Assembly (NCBI GenBank): GCA_964242215.1
Contig: CAXTCJ010000009.1
Span: forward strand, 34,356-98,355
Length of the DNA stretch: 64,000 bases
DNA from: LMUY01 sp964242215
Lineage (GTDB): Bacteria > Pseudomonadota > Alphaproteobacteria > Acetobacterales > Acetobacteraceae
Direction: 5' to 3'
Positions 5,818-15,259 of this stretch are shown in pieces. The notes beneath the pieces were generated by a model. It was not told the origin of the DNA. It ran no database searches and worked only from the letters and a program-made list of their open reading frames with translations. Position 1 is the stretch's first letter; each line of letters begins with the position of its first letter. The position numbers and the translations under genes were made by a program.

Positions 5818-8800
5818 ATGGCCGATATCAGGGGTCTGATCGACAGCGTCGAAGGATCATATCTCTCAGGATGGGCGTATGATCAGAGCGCGCCTAATCG
5901 TACGTGTAAGATAACGGTCTTAGACGAGAACGATGCCATCGTTGCACAGGGACGAGCATCCCGTCAGCGGCCGGATCTAGCTGTCTTGGGGCACGGCCGG
6001 ACGGATTTTGCCTTTCGGGTGCTGCTACCCTCGATTACCTCGGCCACGCAGCTTTCGGTCCGAGCCGACGACTTCCCGCTTGCCAACTCGCCGATTAAGC
6101 TCGGCCCAGCCATATTCGATGGCGATGCCTCACTGAAGGACGGGGTTGTCGCAGGTTGGGTCACTGAACGGATCAGTGGGTTCAGTCCACCATTCATCGA
6201 GATTGTCGACCAGGATCTCAGGGTCATCGCAACGGCCCAGGCATCGTTTGACAATGTCATTGCAGATCAAAACTATTCTCCCGCTCGTTTCAAAGTTGAC
6301 GTCCCTAATTGGGCGTTCAACAACAAATCCCTGCATCTGACTGTAAGCGCAAATGGAGTTGCCTTTGCTCGTTGCGACTCGATGTTGCGGCTCATCGGAT
6401 ATATAGATCAGGTATCACCACACCGTTGTGCTGGTTGGCTTTATTCGCCAGATGCTCCTCACCGGCAATTTGCCATCGCGGTCTACACCGAAGGCAAACT
6501 GGTCGGTTCCGGCCCTTGCAACGTGGCAAGGCACGACATCACATCGGTCCACCCTATGGCGTTTGCTGCCGGGTTCGACTTCGCCTTGAGCTTGGCCGAC
6601 CGCCCGGAGTTTAAGCACCTCCTGTCATTTCGGTTACTGGATTCGGACCACGAGATATTCGACGGCCCGATCCTCGCCGTCACCCGACCCGGCTTCGTTC
6701 AGCTCGCGCGCGAAATCTCAACGCGAGCGCGCAAATCCGGCGAGACCCACCTTCGGCCGGAACCCCTGGCCCTCTTGCAATCCGGCGTCCATGCAATGCT
6801 GAAGACGGCGCGGGAAACTGACCAGTTTCACCTCGTCCCGATCAAGGCCCCCCTCGAGGACCGGCCAACTCACATCCGCCTGACGATCGTCGTGCCGGTC
6901 TACCGCGGAGTGGCCGAGACACGGGCCTGTATAGAGAGCGTTCTGGCAACGCGGAACGCCGACTCCGATCGACTGATCATTGTCGCCGACAAACCACCCG
7001 AGCCTCAGATGCTGCCCATACTTGGGTATTTCGCCACAAAACCCAACGTTATTCTGCTGGTCAATGACCAAAATCTGGGTTTCATAAAGTCCGTCAATCG
7101 TGGGCTGGAGTTCTGCCTGAGCGGTGACGTTCTGTTGCTGAACTCGGACACGAAGATGTTTCCGGGAGCCCTGGACGAGTTGGCCGCGGTGATGCACTCA
7201 GCCGCAGATATCGGCATCGTCACGGCGATGTCCAACAACGCGACCATCTTCAGCTATCCCCACCCGAGCCGACGCGGCCGGGACCTGACCGACTCGAGTT
7301 GGGACGAGCTCGCGGCGGTTGCGGCGGCATCCAACAAAGGCATGGTCATCGACGTGCCGACCGGCCACGGCTTCTGCATGCTGATCCGCCACACCGTGCT
7401 GTATCAGGTGGGATTGCTGGATGAGGTCTTTGGCCGCGGCTACGGCGAGGAAAACGATTTTTGTCAACGCGCCGCCGACCTCGGCTATCGCAGTGTCGCG
7501 GCATGCGGTGCGCTCGTCGAGCATCGGGAGAGTGTCTCCTTTACCTCCGAGAAGGCCGACCTGCTGAGGACCAACCTAAGGATCCTGGAGGGACGCTATC
7601 CCGAGTACACGCCAACGATCATGGCGTTCGAGCGCACGGATCCGCTTCGCAACGCCCGCCGCGCCCTGGACCTGTATCGCGTGGCAAAGGCCGCCGGCAC
7701 TTTCCTGGTTGTCATCGAGGCGTGGTTTGGCGGCGGGTCGCGTAAGGCCGCGGCGGATATTACCGAACGGGCACTCGGCCCTGGGCAGTGCACGATAACC
7801 GTCCGCTGCCTGCGCGAGGGCGGGGTAGAGGTCACCATCGCCGAACCCGTGATCCAAGCCCTATTCGACCCCAGCGAGGGCGCTGACCTGATTGCGCTGC
7901 TCGATGCCGCGAAGCCGGTCGGCGTTTTCGTGCATCAGGTGCTGGGATACGATGCGGCCATCATCGAGGCCCTCGTGGGTTGGCTCGGCCGGGTGCCGAG
8001 CGTCTTTTACGGACACGATTTCTATGCAATCTGCCCTCGCGTCACAATGATCGACGCCGTAAACGAGTTTTGTGGCGCTGCATCGACCGAGACATGCGAG
8101 CGGTGTCTAGAACTCGGCGGCCAGCACGAACACTCGCGGTCGCAGGACCTGACAGCCAGCGAGCATCGCGATCTGTTCGGCCGGCTGCTGCGGGCGGTGC
8201 GTCAAGTCGTCACCCCGTCGGAAGACACAGCCCGCTGGATCCGGCGGATTCACCCATCCCTTGCCATAACGGCGATTCCGCATCCGTCGACGAGTGGCGT
8301 TGGCGCAACCACCATGCGCTCCGGCAGCCGGTCGAACTTCACCCTGGTCGGCGCGATCGGCCACCACAAGGGATCTGCCTTACTCCTCGACATTGCCCGT
8401 CACGCGCGACTGAAATACCCAGCGCTGCACTTCACCGTGCTCGGTTACACTGACCGCGACGAAGCGCTCAAGCAGATTGGCAATGTTTCTATTTCAGGAC
8501 CCTACAAAAATGGCGAGTTACTTGATTTGGTCGACATGACCGACTCTTGTGCGGCGCTCTTTTTGCATAATTGGCCCGAGACCTTTTCCTACACACTGAC
8601 CGAAGTTGCCGAATTGGGGTTGATGCCGATTGTACCTGATATAGGCGCGCCCGTTGACCGGGTTCGGGCCGCCGATTTCGGGATCGTTTATCCATTTCCA
8701 GCATCACCGCTGGAGGTTCTTAGAATATTGGCTTCGTTCTCAGACGGATTCATGGGACCGGGTTCTGGAAGACCGCAGGATTTAGTCCCGGTAGCTCAGT

Positions 8801-8859
8801 CGGACAATTTCATGGGTGGCCCACTCGGAATTAGCCCATCTTACAACGATGGAATCTGA
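5818..8859 (+). CDS. multi-domain glycosyltransferase (beta-sandwich modules, GT2, GT4-like)
   Basis: 1013 residues. Residues 1-300 hold up to three beta-sandwich modules marked by a Gly-Trp pair (LSGWAYDQSAPN, VAGWVTERISG, CAGWLYSPDAP), probably carbohydrate-binding. A GT2 domain follows from about residue 354 (LTIVVPVYRGVAETRACIES) with a DxD-type site in DVLLLNSDT (about 437-445) and an acceptor region GHGFCMLIRH followed by GYGEENDFCQRA. From about 627 a GT4-like domain begins (VVIEAWFGGGSRKAA), with a nucleotide-sugar site near 840 (LVGAIGHHKGSALLLDIA). The protein therefore probably adds two sugars in sequence at the cytoplasmic membrane. The ATG at 5818 follows the repeat protein by 19 bases. 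Donor and acceptor sugars are unknown. Confidence 0.85.
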   Translation: MADIRGLIDSVEGSYLSGWAYDQSAPNRTCKITVLDENDAIVAQGRASRQRPDLAVLGHGRTDFAFRVLLPSITSATQLSVRADDFPLANSPIKLGPAIFDGDASLKDGVVAGWVTERISGFSPPFIEIVDQDLRVIATAQASFDNVIADQNYSPARFKVDVPNWAFNNKSLHLTVSANGVAFARCDSMLRLIGYIDQVSPHRCAGWLYSPDAPHRQFAIAVYTEGKLVGSGPCNVARHDITSVHPMAFAAGFDFALSLADRPEFKHLLSFRLLDSDHEIFDGPILAVTRPGFVQLAREISTRARKSGETHLRPEPLALLQSGVHAMLKTARETDQFHLVPIKAPLEDRPTHIRLTIVVPVYRGVAETRACIESVLATRNADSDRLIIVADKPPEPQMLPILGYFATKPNVILLVNDQNLGFIKSVNRGLEFCLSGDVLLLNSDTKMFPGALDELAAVMHSAADIGIVTAMSNNATIFSYPHPSRRGRDLTDSSWDELAAVAAASNKGMVIDVPTGHGFCMLIRHTVLYQVGLLDEVFGRGYGEENDFCQRAADLGYRSVAACGALVEHRESVSFTSEKADLLRTNLRILEGRYPEYTPTIMAFERTDPLRNARRALDLYRVAKAAGTFLVVIEAWFGGGSRKAAADITERALGPGQCTITVRCLREGGVEVTIAEPVIQALFDPSEGADLIALLDAAKPVGVFVHQVLGYDAAIIEALVGWLGRVPSVFYGHDFYAICPRVTMIDAVNEFCGAASTETCERCLELGGQHEHSRSQDLTASEHRDLFGRLLRAVRQVVTPSEDTARWIRRIHPSLAITAIPHPSTSGVGATTMRSGSRSNFTLVGAIGHHKGSALLLDIARHARLKYPALHFTVLGYTDRDEALKQIGNVSISGPYKNGELLDLVDMTDSCAALFLHNWPETFSYTLTEVAELGLMPIVPDIGAPVDRVRAADFGIVYPFPASPLEVLRILASFSDGFMGPGSGRPQDLVPVAQSDNFMGGPLGISPSYNDGI

Positions 8860-10255
8860 AATGGACCATCCTCAGCGTTCACTCATCAGCCTTGGTCTCC
8901 GATGCGACGTCGCATTTCAGCTTCGAATGCATTCCGGATCAAACGTGTCTCACTTCTTTGACTGGTTGGTCACACCGGTTGATGGCCTGATCAATATCAT
9001 CAAGTCGGATTTCAAGGTCTTCAACCCAGATGACTTGGTCCTTGACTGCAAGACAATTCCGCACTCGGTGGTTGACGCGCGCACAAAGGTCGTTTTCTTT
9101 CATCAATTTCCTGTATTCAATGGGCATGTTCCGCCCGACTTTCTGCTGTATTACTCAAGTTTCGCGGGCAAGCTTGCTCACCTTGCCGAGCGCTTCCGTA
9201 AATACATGGCGACCAGGCCCGTCACTCTGGTTCGTCGAGACATCACGCCCGATAAGGCAGCAGAGCTAGAGGCAGCGCTGGAAGAACGCTTTCCCAACGC
9301 CGACTTCCAAATGCTGTACCTGATCCATGGCACGGATGGGTTTGTGACACGTCGAGGCCATGCGGTCGTCGCCGATAAGCCGACCTCAAGCGTGGGTGAC
9401 TCGGTGAATTGGGCCAGGATTCTGCTCGAGGAGAAACTTGTCGCTCAACCGTATCGACTTTCGGGGCGGGAAATCCTCGGAGTCCAGGACGGCTCACACA
9501 ACCTCGACACCCAGAACAGGCTTTCCGAGCCGCAGTTGCGCACCGCTATCTCTGCCAATCCCGATAACCCCATGTTTACGTTAGAACTATCGGCCTATCT
9601 GAGGGGCGCGGGTAGGCAGCAGGATGCGCTGGGCGAAGTCGCGGAAGCACTAAAGAGGAACCCGAGCTACCAGGATCTACAGGCCGAGCAGGCCGTTTTG
9701 CGTTGGAAGACTCGCCAAGCCGATGCGGAAACAACTGCTAACTTGCTCTCGCAGCATCCTAGCGCCCGGACGGATCCCACGACCGTCCACGACCTGGCGG
9801 AAGCATTGATCGCAGCTGGGCGCTTCGCCGAGGCATTGGAGCGGCTGGTGGAAGCGACCATCAGGTTTCCGGTTCTGTCGAAGACCTACGTCCTCAAGGC
9901 ACGCTGTCTCATCCAGCGCCGGGACTTTCCGGGCGCCGAGCGTTCGATTTCCACGGCCATCAAGCTGTCGGGGAAGAATTTCCTTGCCCATCACATGCTG
10001 GCTTCGGTCCTGGTAAAATTGGGCCGGGTCGATGCGGCAATAGCGGCCGGCGAGCAGGCGGTTGCCCTTGGCGGCGGGTTCAGTTGCCTCTTCCAACTCG
10101 CTGGCCTCTATCGCTCCCAAGGTCGTAACGATGATGCGCTCGAGATCTATCGACGCACATTGCCTCTTTCTGGCGCGTACGAATCTAAAGTCCGAAGCCA
10201 GATCGATGCCTTGACCAATCAAGCCGACCCGGCTCGTGTCGAATATACCAGGTAG
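8849..10255 (+). CDS. DUF1796-type papain-like domain with TPR repeats
   Basis: About 468 residues from the ATG at 8849; a GTG at 8816 is also in frame. The N-terminal ~220 residues match the DUF1796 putative cysteine peptidase family: SLISLGLRCDVAFQLR with a conserved Cys, then SHFFDWLVTP and later MLYLIHG. Residues ~230-460 are tetratricopeptide repeats (FAEALERLVEATIRFP, LGRVDAAIAAGEQAVALG, DDALEIYRRTLPLSG). It overlaps the preceding glycosyltransferase by 11 bases, so they belong to one operon. DUF1796 proteins are frequent in glycan and capsule loci but no reaction is established. Modification of a protein or glycan acceptor is possible. Related modules occur at 46388-49090 and 49156-50370. 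Confidence 0.75.
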   Translation: MESEMDHPQRSLISLGLRCDVAFQLRMHSGSNVSHFFDWLVTPVDGLINIIKSDFKVFNPDDLVLDCKTIPHSVVDARTKVVFFHQFPVFNGHVPPDFLLYYSSFAGKLAHLAERFRKYMATRPVTLVRRDITPDKAAELEAALEERFPNADFQMLYLIHGTDGFVTRRGHAVVADKPTSSVGDSVNWARILLEEKLVAQPYRLSGREILGVQDGSHNLDTQNRLSEPQLRTAISANPDNPMFTLELSAYLRGAGRQQDALGEVAEALKRNPSYQDLQAEQAVLRWKTRQADAETTANLLSQHPSARTDPTTVHDLAEALIAAGRFAEALERLVEATIRFPVLSKTYVLKARCLIQRRDFPGAERSISTAIKLSGKNFLAHHMLASVLVKLGRVDAAIAAGEQAVALGGGFSCLFQLAGLYRSQGRNDDALEIYRRTLPLSGAYESKVRSQIDALTNQADPARVEYTR

Positions 10256-10260
10256 CTTGC

Positions 10261-10286
10261 CGAAGCGGCTGGAAACGGCCGCTTCG
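10261..10286 (+). terminator. strong hairpin between the TPR gene and the sulfotransferase
   Basis: CGAAGCGGC and GCCGCTTCG make a perfect 9-bp GC-rich stem with an 8-base loop, starting 6 bases after the stop at 10255. No T run follows, so it may act as an attenuator or a 3'-end stabiliser rather than a full terminator before the gene at 10344. Confidence 0.4.
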
Positions 10287-10343
10287 ATCGTGGAGCATGG
10301 CGGGTCCCGGAAGGGAAACGTCCGCCAATAGGAGTCGATTGTC

Positions 10344-11285
10344 GTGACGAATACGGGCCCGATCTTCCTGTTGACCACACACCGTTCGGGCGGAACCTTG
10401 CTCTCAAGGCTGCTGAACGCTCATCCCGACATTGTCATATGGGGCGAGCATGGCGGCTTACTGAACAAGTTGGCAGAAATGGCCGAAATCATTCGGCGGC
10501 ATTTGGCCCTTGCGTCCCCGGTGACCGATCGCGGACTCGCGCGCTATCTCGACACCAAGGCCGTGGCGACGAACTTCTCCCCCTGGATCAACCCGGTTGA
10601 TGGGTCGGCGCTGAATGATTTCTCCCGGCGGTTGCTCGATCAGTGGTTCAACACCGGTTTGCGGCCGGGGCAGGTCTGGGGTGTCAAGGAGATCCGCTAT
10701 CACTCCCCGGAAACGATACGCTTCATACTAGGTATCTACCCGACAGCCCGCTTCATCATCCTGAAGCGTAACTTGGCTGATCAATGTGTCTCGAACATCA
10801 TGGCGACTTGGTCACTGCTGCACATTGGTCTGACGGGCGGGGGGATTTCGGAGGAAGAAGCGATCCGGGTCGTCGACGACTGTGCCTATGCGCTTACGGC
10901 GATCAATACGGGTTTGGATCAAATCGCTAAGTCCTATCCTGCCGCTACGATGGTTGTTGAGTATTCGAAGCTTGTCCGTGGCGATATTGACGTTGCCACA
11001 CTCTTTGAGTTTGTCGGCTTCTCCATGACGGCCGACATGGCCGAGACGGTGCAGCGCATGCTCTCCGTGCGTAGCGGTGAAACGCCGAAAGGAAAATCTC
11101 AAGGGTTCATCAATCGCGCCTTCGTCGAGGCACGGGCTCCAATTAGTCTCGAACAGGCAGCTCGCCAGATCGAACTGGAGGGCATCGACGTTGCGCGACT
11201 GCGTAGCCGACGCGGAATCGGCAAATACAGCTTCCTCGTCGGGGACAACGAAATGCGGAACTCGGGTAACTCGACGATGTTCTGA
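10344..11285 (+). CDS. PAPS-dependent sulfotransferase
   Basis: 313 residues from a GTG with AGGAG about 10 bases upstream. The 5'-phosphosulfate loop is clear near the N terminus (LLTTHRSGGTLLSRLLNAHP, residues 9-28). The 3'-phosphate motif follows at about 131-148 (ARFIILKRNLADQCVSN). These two segments define the sulfotransferase fold that moves sulfate from PAPS to a hydroxyl group. EHGGLL just after the first motif and WGVKEIRYHSPE in the middle are also typical. PAPS would come from CysD/CysNC encoded 9 kb downstream. Its neighbours are glycosyltransferases and acetyltransferases, so a polysaccharide is the likely acceptor. It meets a leftward acyltransferase gene tail to tail. Confidence 0.83.
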   Translation: MTNTGPIFLLTTHRSGGTLLSRLLNAHPDIVIWGEHGGLLNKLAEMAEIIRRHLALASPVTDRGLARYLDTKAVATNFSPWINPVDGSALNDFSRRLLDQWFNTGLRPGQVWGVKEIRYHSPETIRFILGIYPTARFIILKRNLADQCVSNIMATWSLLHIGLTGGGISEEEAIRVVDDCAYALTAINTGLDQIAKSYPAATMVVEYSKLVRGDIDVATLFEFVGFSMTADMAETVQRMLSVRSGETPKGKSQGFINRAFVEARAPISLEQAARQIELEGIDVARLRSRRGIGKYSFLVGDNEMRNSGNSTMF

Positions 11286-11322
11286 GGCCGGAGCGATTGC
11301 GTCAGCAGAGAGGGCCGAGTGC

Positions 11323-11922
11323 CTATAGGAGACGATGGTCCCAGGTGACATTCACCCTCAGCAGGCGGGCAGGATTGCCAGCTGCAATGCAGTTCGCCGG
11401 AACGGTCGACGACACGGTGGAATTTGCCCCGATGATGCTGCCATCGCCGATCTTGGCCCCTTTGAGAATGATGGATCGCTGCCCGATCCAGACTCGATTA
11501 CCGACCGTAACGTCACGAGCGGGATTGATCCGTTCCGAGGTCTCACAGTCGATGATCGAGTGCATGTCGCTGACGGTGATATCGACGTCGCTTGCGAACA
11601 AGCATCCGTCACCAATGGACATGACCGCCTTTTCGTGCAGGAGCAGGCGGACCAGCCCGTTGAAGCCGGCCATCTTGCCGATCGTCAAGCGTGACCCGGC
11701 CACGGCGTAGATGAACACGCTGGCCGCATTGGCGTCCCTACCGATTTCGACAGCAGACCCACCGCCCAGGTGAATATGTCCAGAGAGAGCAATGACGGGA
11801 GAGGCTACGATAAGGACATTGTTATCTCCCTCAAACACTATCGTTCCTTGCCCGTTTGCAAGTATGACAGGGTCCATATCGACCAGATTGTTTTGTCCAT
11901 TGTCTTTAATAATGAATGGCAT
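11323..11922 (-). CDS. hexapeptide-repeat O-acyltransferase
   Basis: A 199-residue left-handed beta-helix protein. Hexapeptide rungs appear throughout, and the C-terminal half shows the classic end of sugar O-acetyltransferases: VGNRVWIGQRSIILKGAKIG, then DGSIIGANSTVSSTVPANCI and AAGNPARLLR. The family transfers acetyl groups from acetyl-CoA to sugars or serine. The first 60 residues are also helix-like (VFEGDNNVLIVASPVIALSG), so nearly the whole protein is rungs. It is transcribed leftward on its own, 3' end facing the sulfotransferase. Acetylation of the same glycan is the natural inference; the exact substrate is not visible. Confidence 0.82.
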   Translation of the reverse strand: MPFIIKDNGQNNLVDMDPVILANGQGTIVFEGDNNVLIVASPVIALSGHIHLGGGSAVEIGRDANAASVFIYAVAGSRLTIGKMAGFNGLVRLLLHEKAVMSIGDGCLFASDVDITVSDMHSIIDCETSERINPARDVTVGNRVWIGQRSIILKGAKIGDGSIIGANSTVSSTVPANCIAAGNPARLLRVNVTWDHRLL

Positions 11923-12118
11923 GGAGACCTATGGCTGTCTATGGAACGAGCCGGGACCGAGGCTGATTAACGGGCACGGGGCATAATACTGCCAGGCCCG
12001 ATGTTCCGTGGCAAAGTCATTGATCGATTTGCTGGTAGACCCGCCAGCGCGTATCGAGCCCTGGCGCGACAAGACCGTCCATGGTACGCAAAGCGCCTCG
12101 ACGGATCATGGCGCGTGC

Positions 12119-14251
12119 ATGAATTATCACGTATTCCTTATTGCCGGCCAGTCGAATGCCAGCGGCAACGGCGACCCGCTTGAAGCGGACCTGGACTGCC
12201 GTGTCGTGCCGGGCGTGCTGCAATGGGATTCGGCGAAAAGACGGGTCATCGACGCCGTCTGCCCGCTGAAACACCACACGGCTCCGGCCCGGGTCGGGTT
12301 CGGCTATCATTTTGGTGTGCTCTACGCCAAGCGGACAGGCACCCCGGTCCTTCTCGTCCCACGCGGGAAAGATGGTAGCCGTCTACGCAACGAGTTCTGG
12401 TCACCTGGAAGTCCTGGAGGAGAGGGCTTCGAAGACGCGATTCATCAATGCAATGCGGCAATCCAGGCCACCGGCGGCGTGTTCAAGGGGATCCTGTGGC
12501 ACCAGGGCGAGGCCGACACGCTCTTACGCACCTCCGAGGAGGTGCACTTTACCCTGCTTCGGGCGCTTGTCGCAGGGTTCCGGTCGCGGATAGCAGGGGG
12601 AAGCGAGGCTGCGTTCCTGTGCGGCGGCTTTGTCCCCGAATGGGCTGCCGTTACGCCGGAAGCAGCCCCTATCCAAGCTGCCCTGCAACGCGTGGGTGAG
12701 ATCGACAGCCGGTGCCGCTACGTTTCGGTAGACGGGTTGGAGGGTAACCGCTGGCCAAACGACAAGATCCACTTCAGCGCAGCCTCGCAAAGGCGCTTGG
12801 CACCTAGCTACTTGGAGGCATACGAGCATATCGCGTCTGCGACCCCACGTCCTTACTTGGAGCAAACCCAGCCCGTGACGCTGCCCGGACCCTTGCACCG
12901 ATTCTCGGTCGCCACCTGCGCTCGGTGGGAAGAAGACGCCATCGTCGAGTGGATCGAATATCACCGTTCGATCGGCGTCGATCACTTCTATATATATTCC
13001 AACGACGACACGCCGTGGCCGCTTCTACGTGTGCTCACGCCGTATCTCGTCGCCGAACAGCCAATTGTAACCTATCGGCATTGGCTTCAAGTGGGTCAAC
13101 AGCCCAGGATATACTTCAATTTCCTAGAAAACTTCCTAAAGGAGACGGAATGGTTTTGCTTTCTTGACGTGGATGAGTTCCTCGTCTTCAAAGGAACGAA
13201 TTCCGTTTCTGTATTCCTAAGTGAGTTCTCGGATCGGTACGACGCCATATACTTGAACTGGCTGATCTATGGAAATGATGGCTACATGCAGCGTCATAAC
13301 GGAAGCCTTCTACTGACGCATAACAAGCACGCCGTGAAGATCGATCACCACACGAAAGTCCTGACACGCTCGGCAGCGATCGACCCGGCGGACGTCAAAC
13401 GGCGGTTTCTGTCGGGATCGATCGGGTTCTGGCATTTCTGGAACGATTACGGCTTCGATCCAGCCCGCATCACCAATGCCATCGGTGACAGGATCGATGA
13501 TTACACCGAGGAGTTTCCTCGCGCGGCGATCCGCTACGTGACCCAACCAGGAATTTCCGATCGGCTCATCGCCAAAGCCTATGTCGCGCACTTCCAGTTC
13601 AAGTCCGAGGACGATTTCGTCCGTCGAGGTAAACGCGGCGGCTTCGAAGTCGCGGCAACCTGGGAGCGCATGTACGCCGATGGGAGCTACCGCAAGCTCC
13701 TTAGTAAATTCAACCAGGTGTCCGACACTTACCTAGCCGAGTACTGGGCCGGGCAGGGAAAGTTCTTCTTCGAGACGGTGGCGGTCCAACCTGTTCCCAG
13801 GCCAGCCTTGCCGAACGAAGCGCTTGGCAAACCGAGCTATCAAAGCTCCTGCTTCGACACTGAGTCGATACCCGCCCTGGCCCATTTGCAAGGTCACGGG
13901 AATGACGGCTTCCGCACTGGATCCTTCGGTTTCCACACCAAGCTGGAGGATGCACCCTGGTGGATGGTCGATCTACTAGCGGAATACTCCATCGCCGAAA
14001 TTCATATCTATAACCGCATTGATGCTCCGGGTGTAGCGCGCCGGGCGGAGCATATTGCTGTCGAGACGAGCCAGGCTGGTGATCACTGGAGTGAACTGTT
14101 TGATAACCGCGGCAATGCGTTCGGGGGGATAAACAGTATCCCACTGGTCATTCGCCCGGCCGATCCGCCGAAGGCACGATACTTACGTGTGATTTCCCGT
14201 AAGCAGACCTCACTGCACCTCGACGAGATCGAGATATACGGATCGCGCTAA
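12119..14251 (+). CDS. acetylesterase - glycosyltransferase - F5/8 type C fusion
   Basis: About 710 residues from the ATG at 12119; a GTG at 12008 would add 37 unconserved residues. Three domains are seen. Residues 1-240 are a SASA-type carbohydrate acetylesterase with the nucleophile motif FLIAGQSNASGNG, a later WHQGEADT and a final DKIHFS. Residues ~265-520 are a GT92/GT2-like transferase (ATCARWEEDAIVEWIEYHRS, YIYSNDD, FLDVDEFLVF). Residues ~570-710 are a discoidin-like F5/8 C domain (DAPWWMVDLLAEYSIAEIHI, ending DEIEIYG). The fusion would deacetylate, glycosylate and bind the same glycan. It stands alone between leftward genes. The order of domains is unusual. No signal peptide is seen, so action in the cytoplasm is more likely. 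Confidence 0.8.
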   Translation: MNYHVFLIAGQSNASGNGDPLEADLDCRVVPGVLQWDSAKRRVIDAVCPLKHHTAPARVGFGYHFGVLYAKRTGTPVLLVPRGKDGSRLRNEFWSPGSPGGEGFEDAIHQCNAAIQATGGVFKGILWHQGEADTLLRTSEEVHFTLLRALVAGFRSRIAGGSEAAFLCGGFVPEWAAVTPEAAPIQAALQRVGEIDSRCRYVSVDGLEGNRWPNDKIHFSAASQRRLAPSYLEAYEHIASATPRPYLEQTQPVTLPGPLHRFSVATCARWEEDAIVEWIEYHRSIGVDHFYIYSNDDTPWPLLRVLTPYLVAEQPIVTYRHWLQVGQQPRIYFNFLENFLKETEWFCFLDVDEFLVFKGTNSVSVFLSEFSDRYDAIYLNWLIYGNDGYMQRHNGSLLLTHNKHAVKIDHHTKVLTRSAAIDPADVKRRFLSGSIGFWHFWNDYGFDPARITNAIGDRIDDYTEEFPRAAIRYVTQPGISDRLIAKAYVAHFQFKSEDDFVRRGKRGGFEVAATWERMYADGSYRKLLSKFNQVSDTYLAEYWAGQGKFFFETVAVQPVPRPALPNEALGKPSYQSSCFDTESIPALAHLQGHGNDGFRTGSFGFHTKLEDAPWWMVDLLAEYSIAEIHIYNRIDAPGVARRAEHIAVETSQAGDHWSELFDNRGNAFGGINSIPLVIRPADPPKARYLRVISRKQTSLHLDEIEIYGSR

Positions 14252-14263
14252 CCCGCGGCGCCC

Positions 14264-15259
14264 TCAGCCAGGGGTCGTGGCGACGAGGCTCACATCCCGC
14301 CAACGGGTCTGAATCGTGGTGCCGCCCCAAATTGCCTGTCCGGCATACAATCCGTCCAACCGCCAGCTATTGTTATCGTTCTGCATGCCGGCTGGCCCGT
14401 GACGGATCAAATCCAGGAGGCGGGGCAGCAGGTCCACATGTATGGTTCGAGGCTCATCTTGGCCCAACCAGTTAGTACCGAACAGCGGCAGTTTGTCGTC
14501 GATACCAAAGGGGTTCTTGCTGCTGAAAAAGGCCGCCTTGTCCATGTTTGGTCCGCACGCCTGAGCTGTCCGCTCAGGAAGGCATACGAAACCGAGCGCG
14601 AGTTGGTAGAAGAGGGTCTGGTGTGCTGGCCCGTTATTAAGCACGAGGGCGAAGATCACGCTTCCCTTGTTCACAGCGCAGCCGTTCTGCTGATGAGACT
14701 CGGTCCCGTGCATGCTGACCGTCATAGTCAGCCAGAGATGCGACAGCCCCGTGAGGCCGGGCAGGTCGGCAGCCTTCTCGCTGAATGCACCGTAGCCTGG
14801 AGCGCGTGAAGGCTTCTGCGGCGCAAAAAGTAAGTCCGACTCACGGGGACGGCCGGTGCTCGGCCATAGGCATGGCAGGACGGATCCGTCCTGCGACAGA
14901 CTAAGTATGACACCTCCAGGTGTCTTTTCCACGTGGATGGCCGCTTCAGCAGCACTGGACTGGAAGGCCTTCCCGGAGGTTGTATCGTTTTCTGAGAAGG
15001 TCGGGAGCTTGCCATCGGGTATGTTCCACTGAGCGATCGACCAACCCGGCGCGGACCCCGTCGCTGCGTAGGGGAACGGGCCGCCAGTCGGCGGCGGGAG
15101 TGCTGGTTCCATCAGCGCAAAATCGCCAAACGGCCGTACCAACTCGAAGGACTCCGCCCAGGCAGATGGGCCCACCAGGGATACCAGAATAATGGTGACT
15201 AGGTTGACCCACCGGCCCCATTTGCGGCTCGCCAACACGGATAAGCTCAACTCAACCAT
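14264..15259 (-). CDS. secreted protein of unknown function
   Basis: 331 residues. The N terminus is a signal peptide: basic RKWGR, the hydrophobic stretch WVNLVTIILVSLVG and a cleavage-like SAWA-E at about residues 32-35. The mature part is rich in Trp, Gly and Pro and contains four or five cysteines (around CLWPS, NGCAVN, FVCLPE, QACGPN), which suits disulfides in the periplasm. I recognise no catalytic motif. A lectin- or laminarinase-like beta-sandwich is possible from the aromatic pattern (SHLWLTMTVSM, RLDGLYAGQAIWGGTTI). It overlaps the upstream FkbM-type gene by 13 bases, so both are cotranscribed leftward. Confidence 0.6.
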   Translation of the reverse strand: MVELSLSVLASRKWGRWVNLVTIILVSLVGPSAWAESFELVRPFGDFALMEPALPPPTGGPFPYAATGSAPGWSIAQWNIPDGKLPTFSENDTTSGKAFQSSAAEAAIHVEKTPGGVILSLSQDGSVLPCLWPSTGRPRESDLLFAPQKPSRAPGYGAFSEKAADLPGLTGLSHLWLTMTVSMHGTESHQQNGCAVNKGSVIFALVLNNGPAHQTLFYQLALGFVCLPERTAQACGPNMDKAAFFSSKNPFGIDDKLPLFGTNWLGQDEPRTIHVDLLPRLLDLIRHGPAGMQNDNNSWRLDGLYAGQAIWGGTTIQTRWRDVSLVATTPG

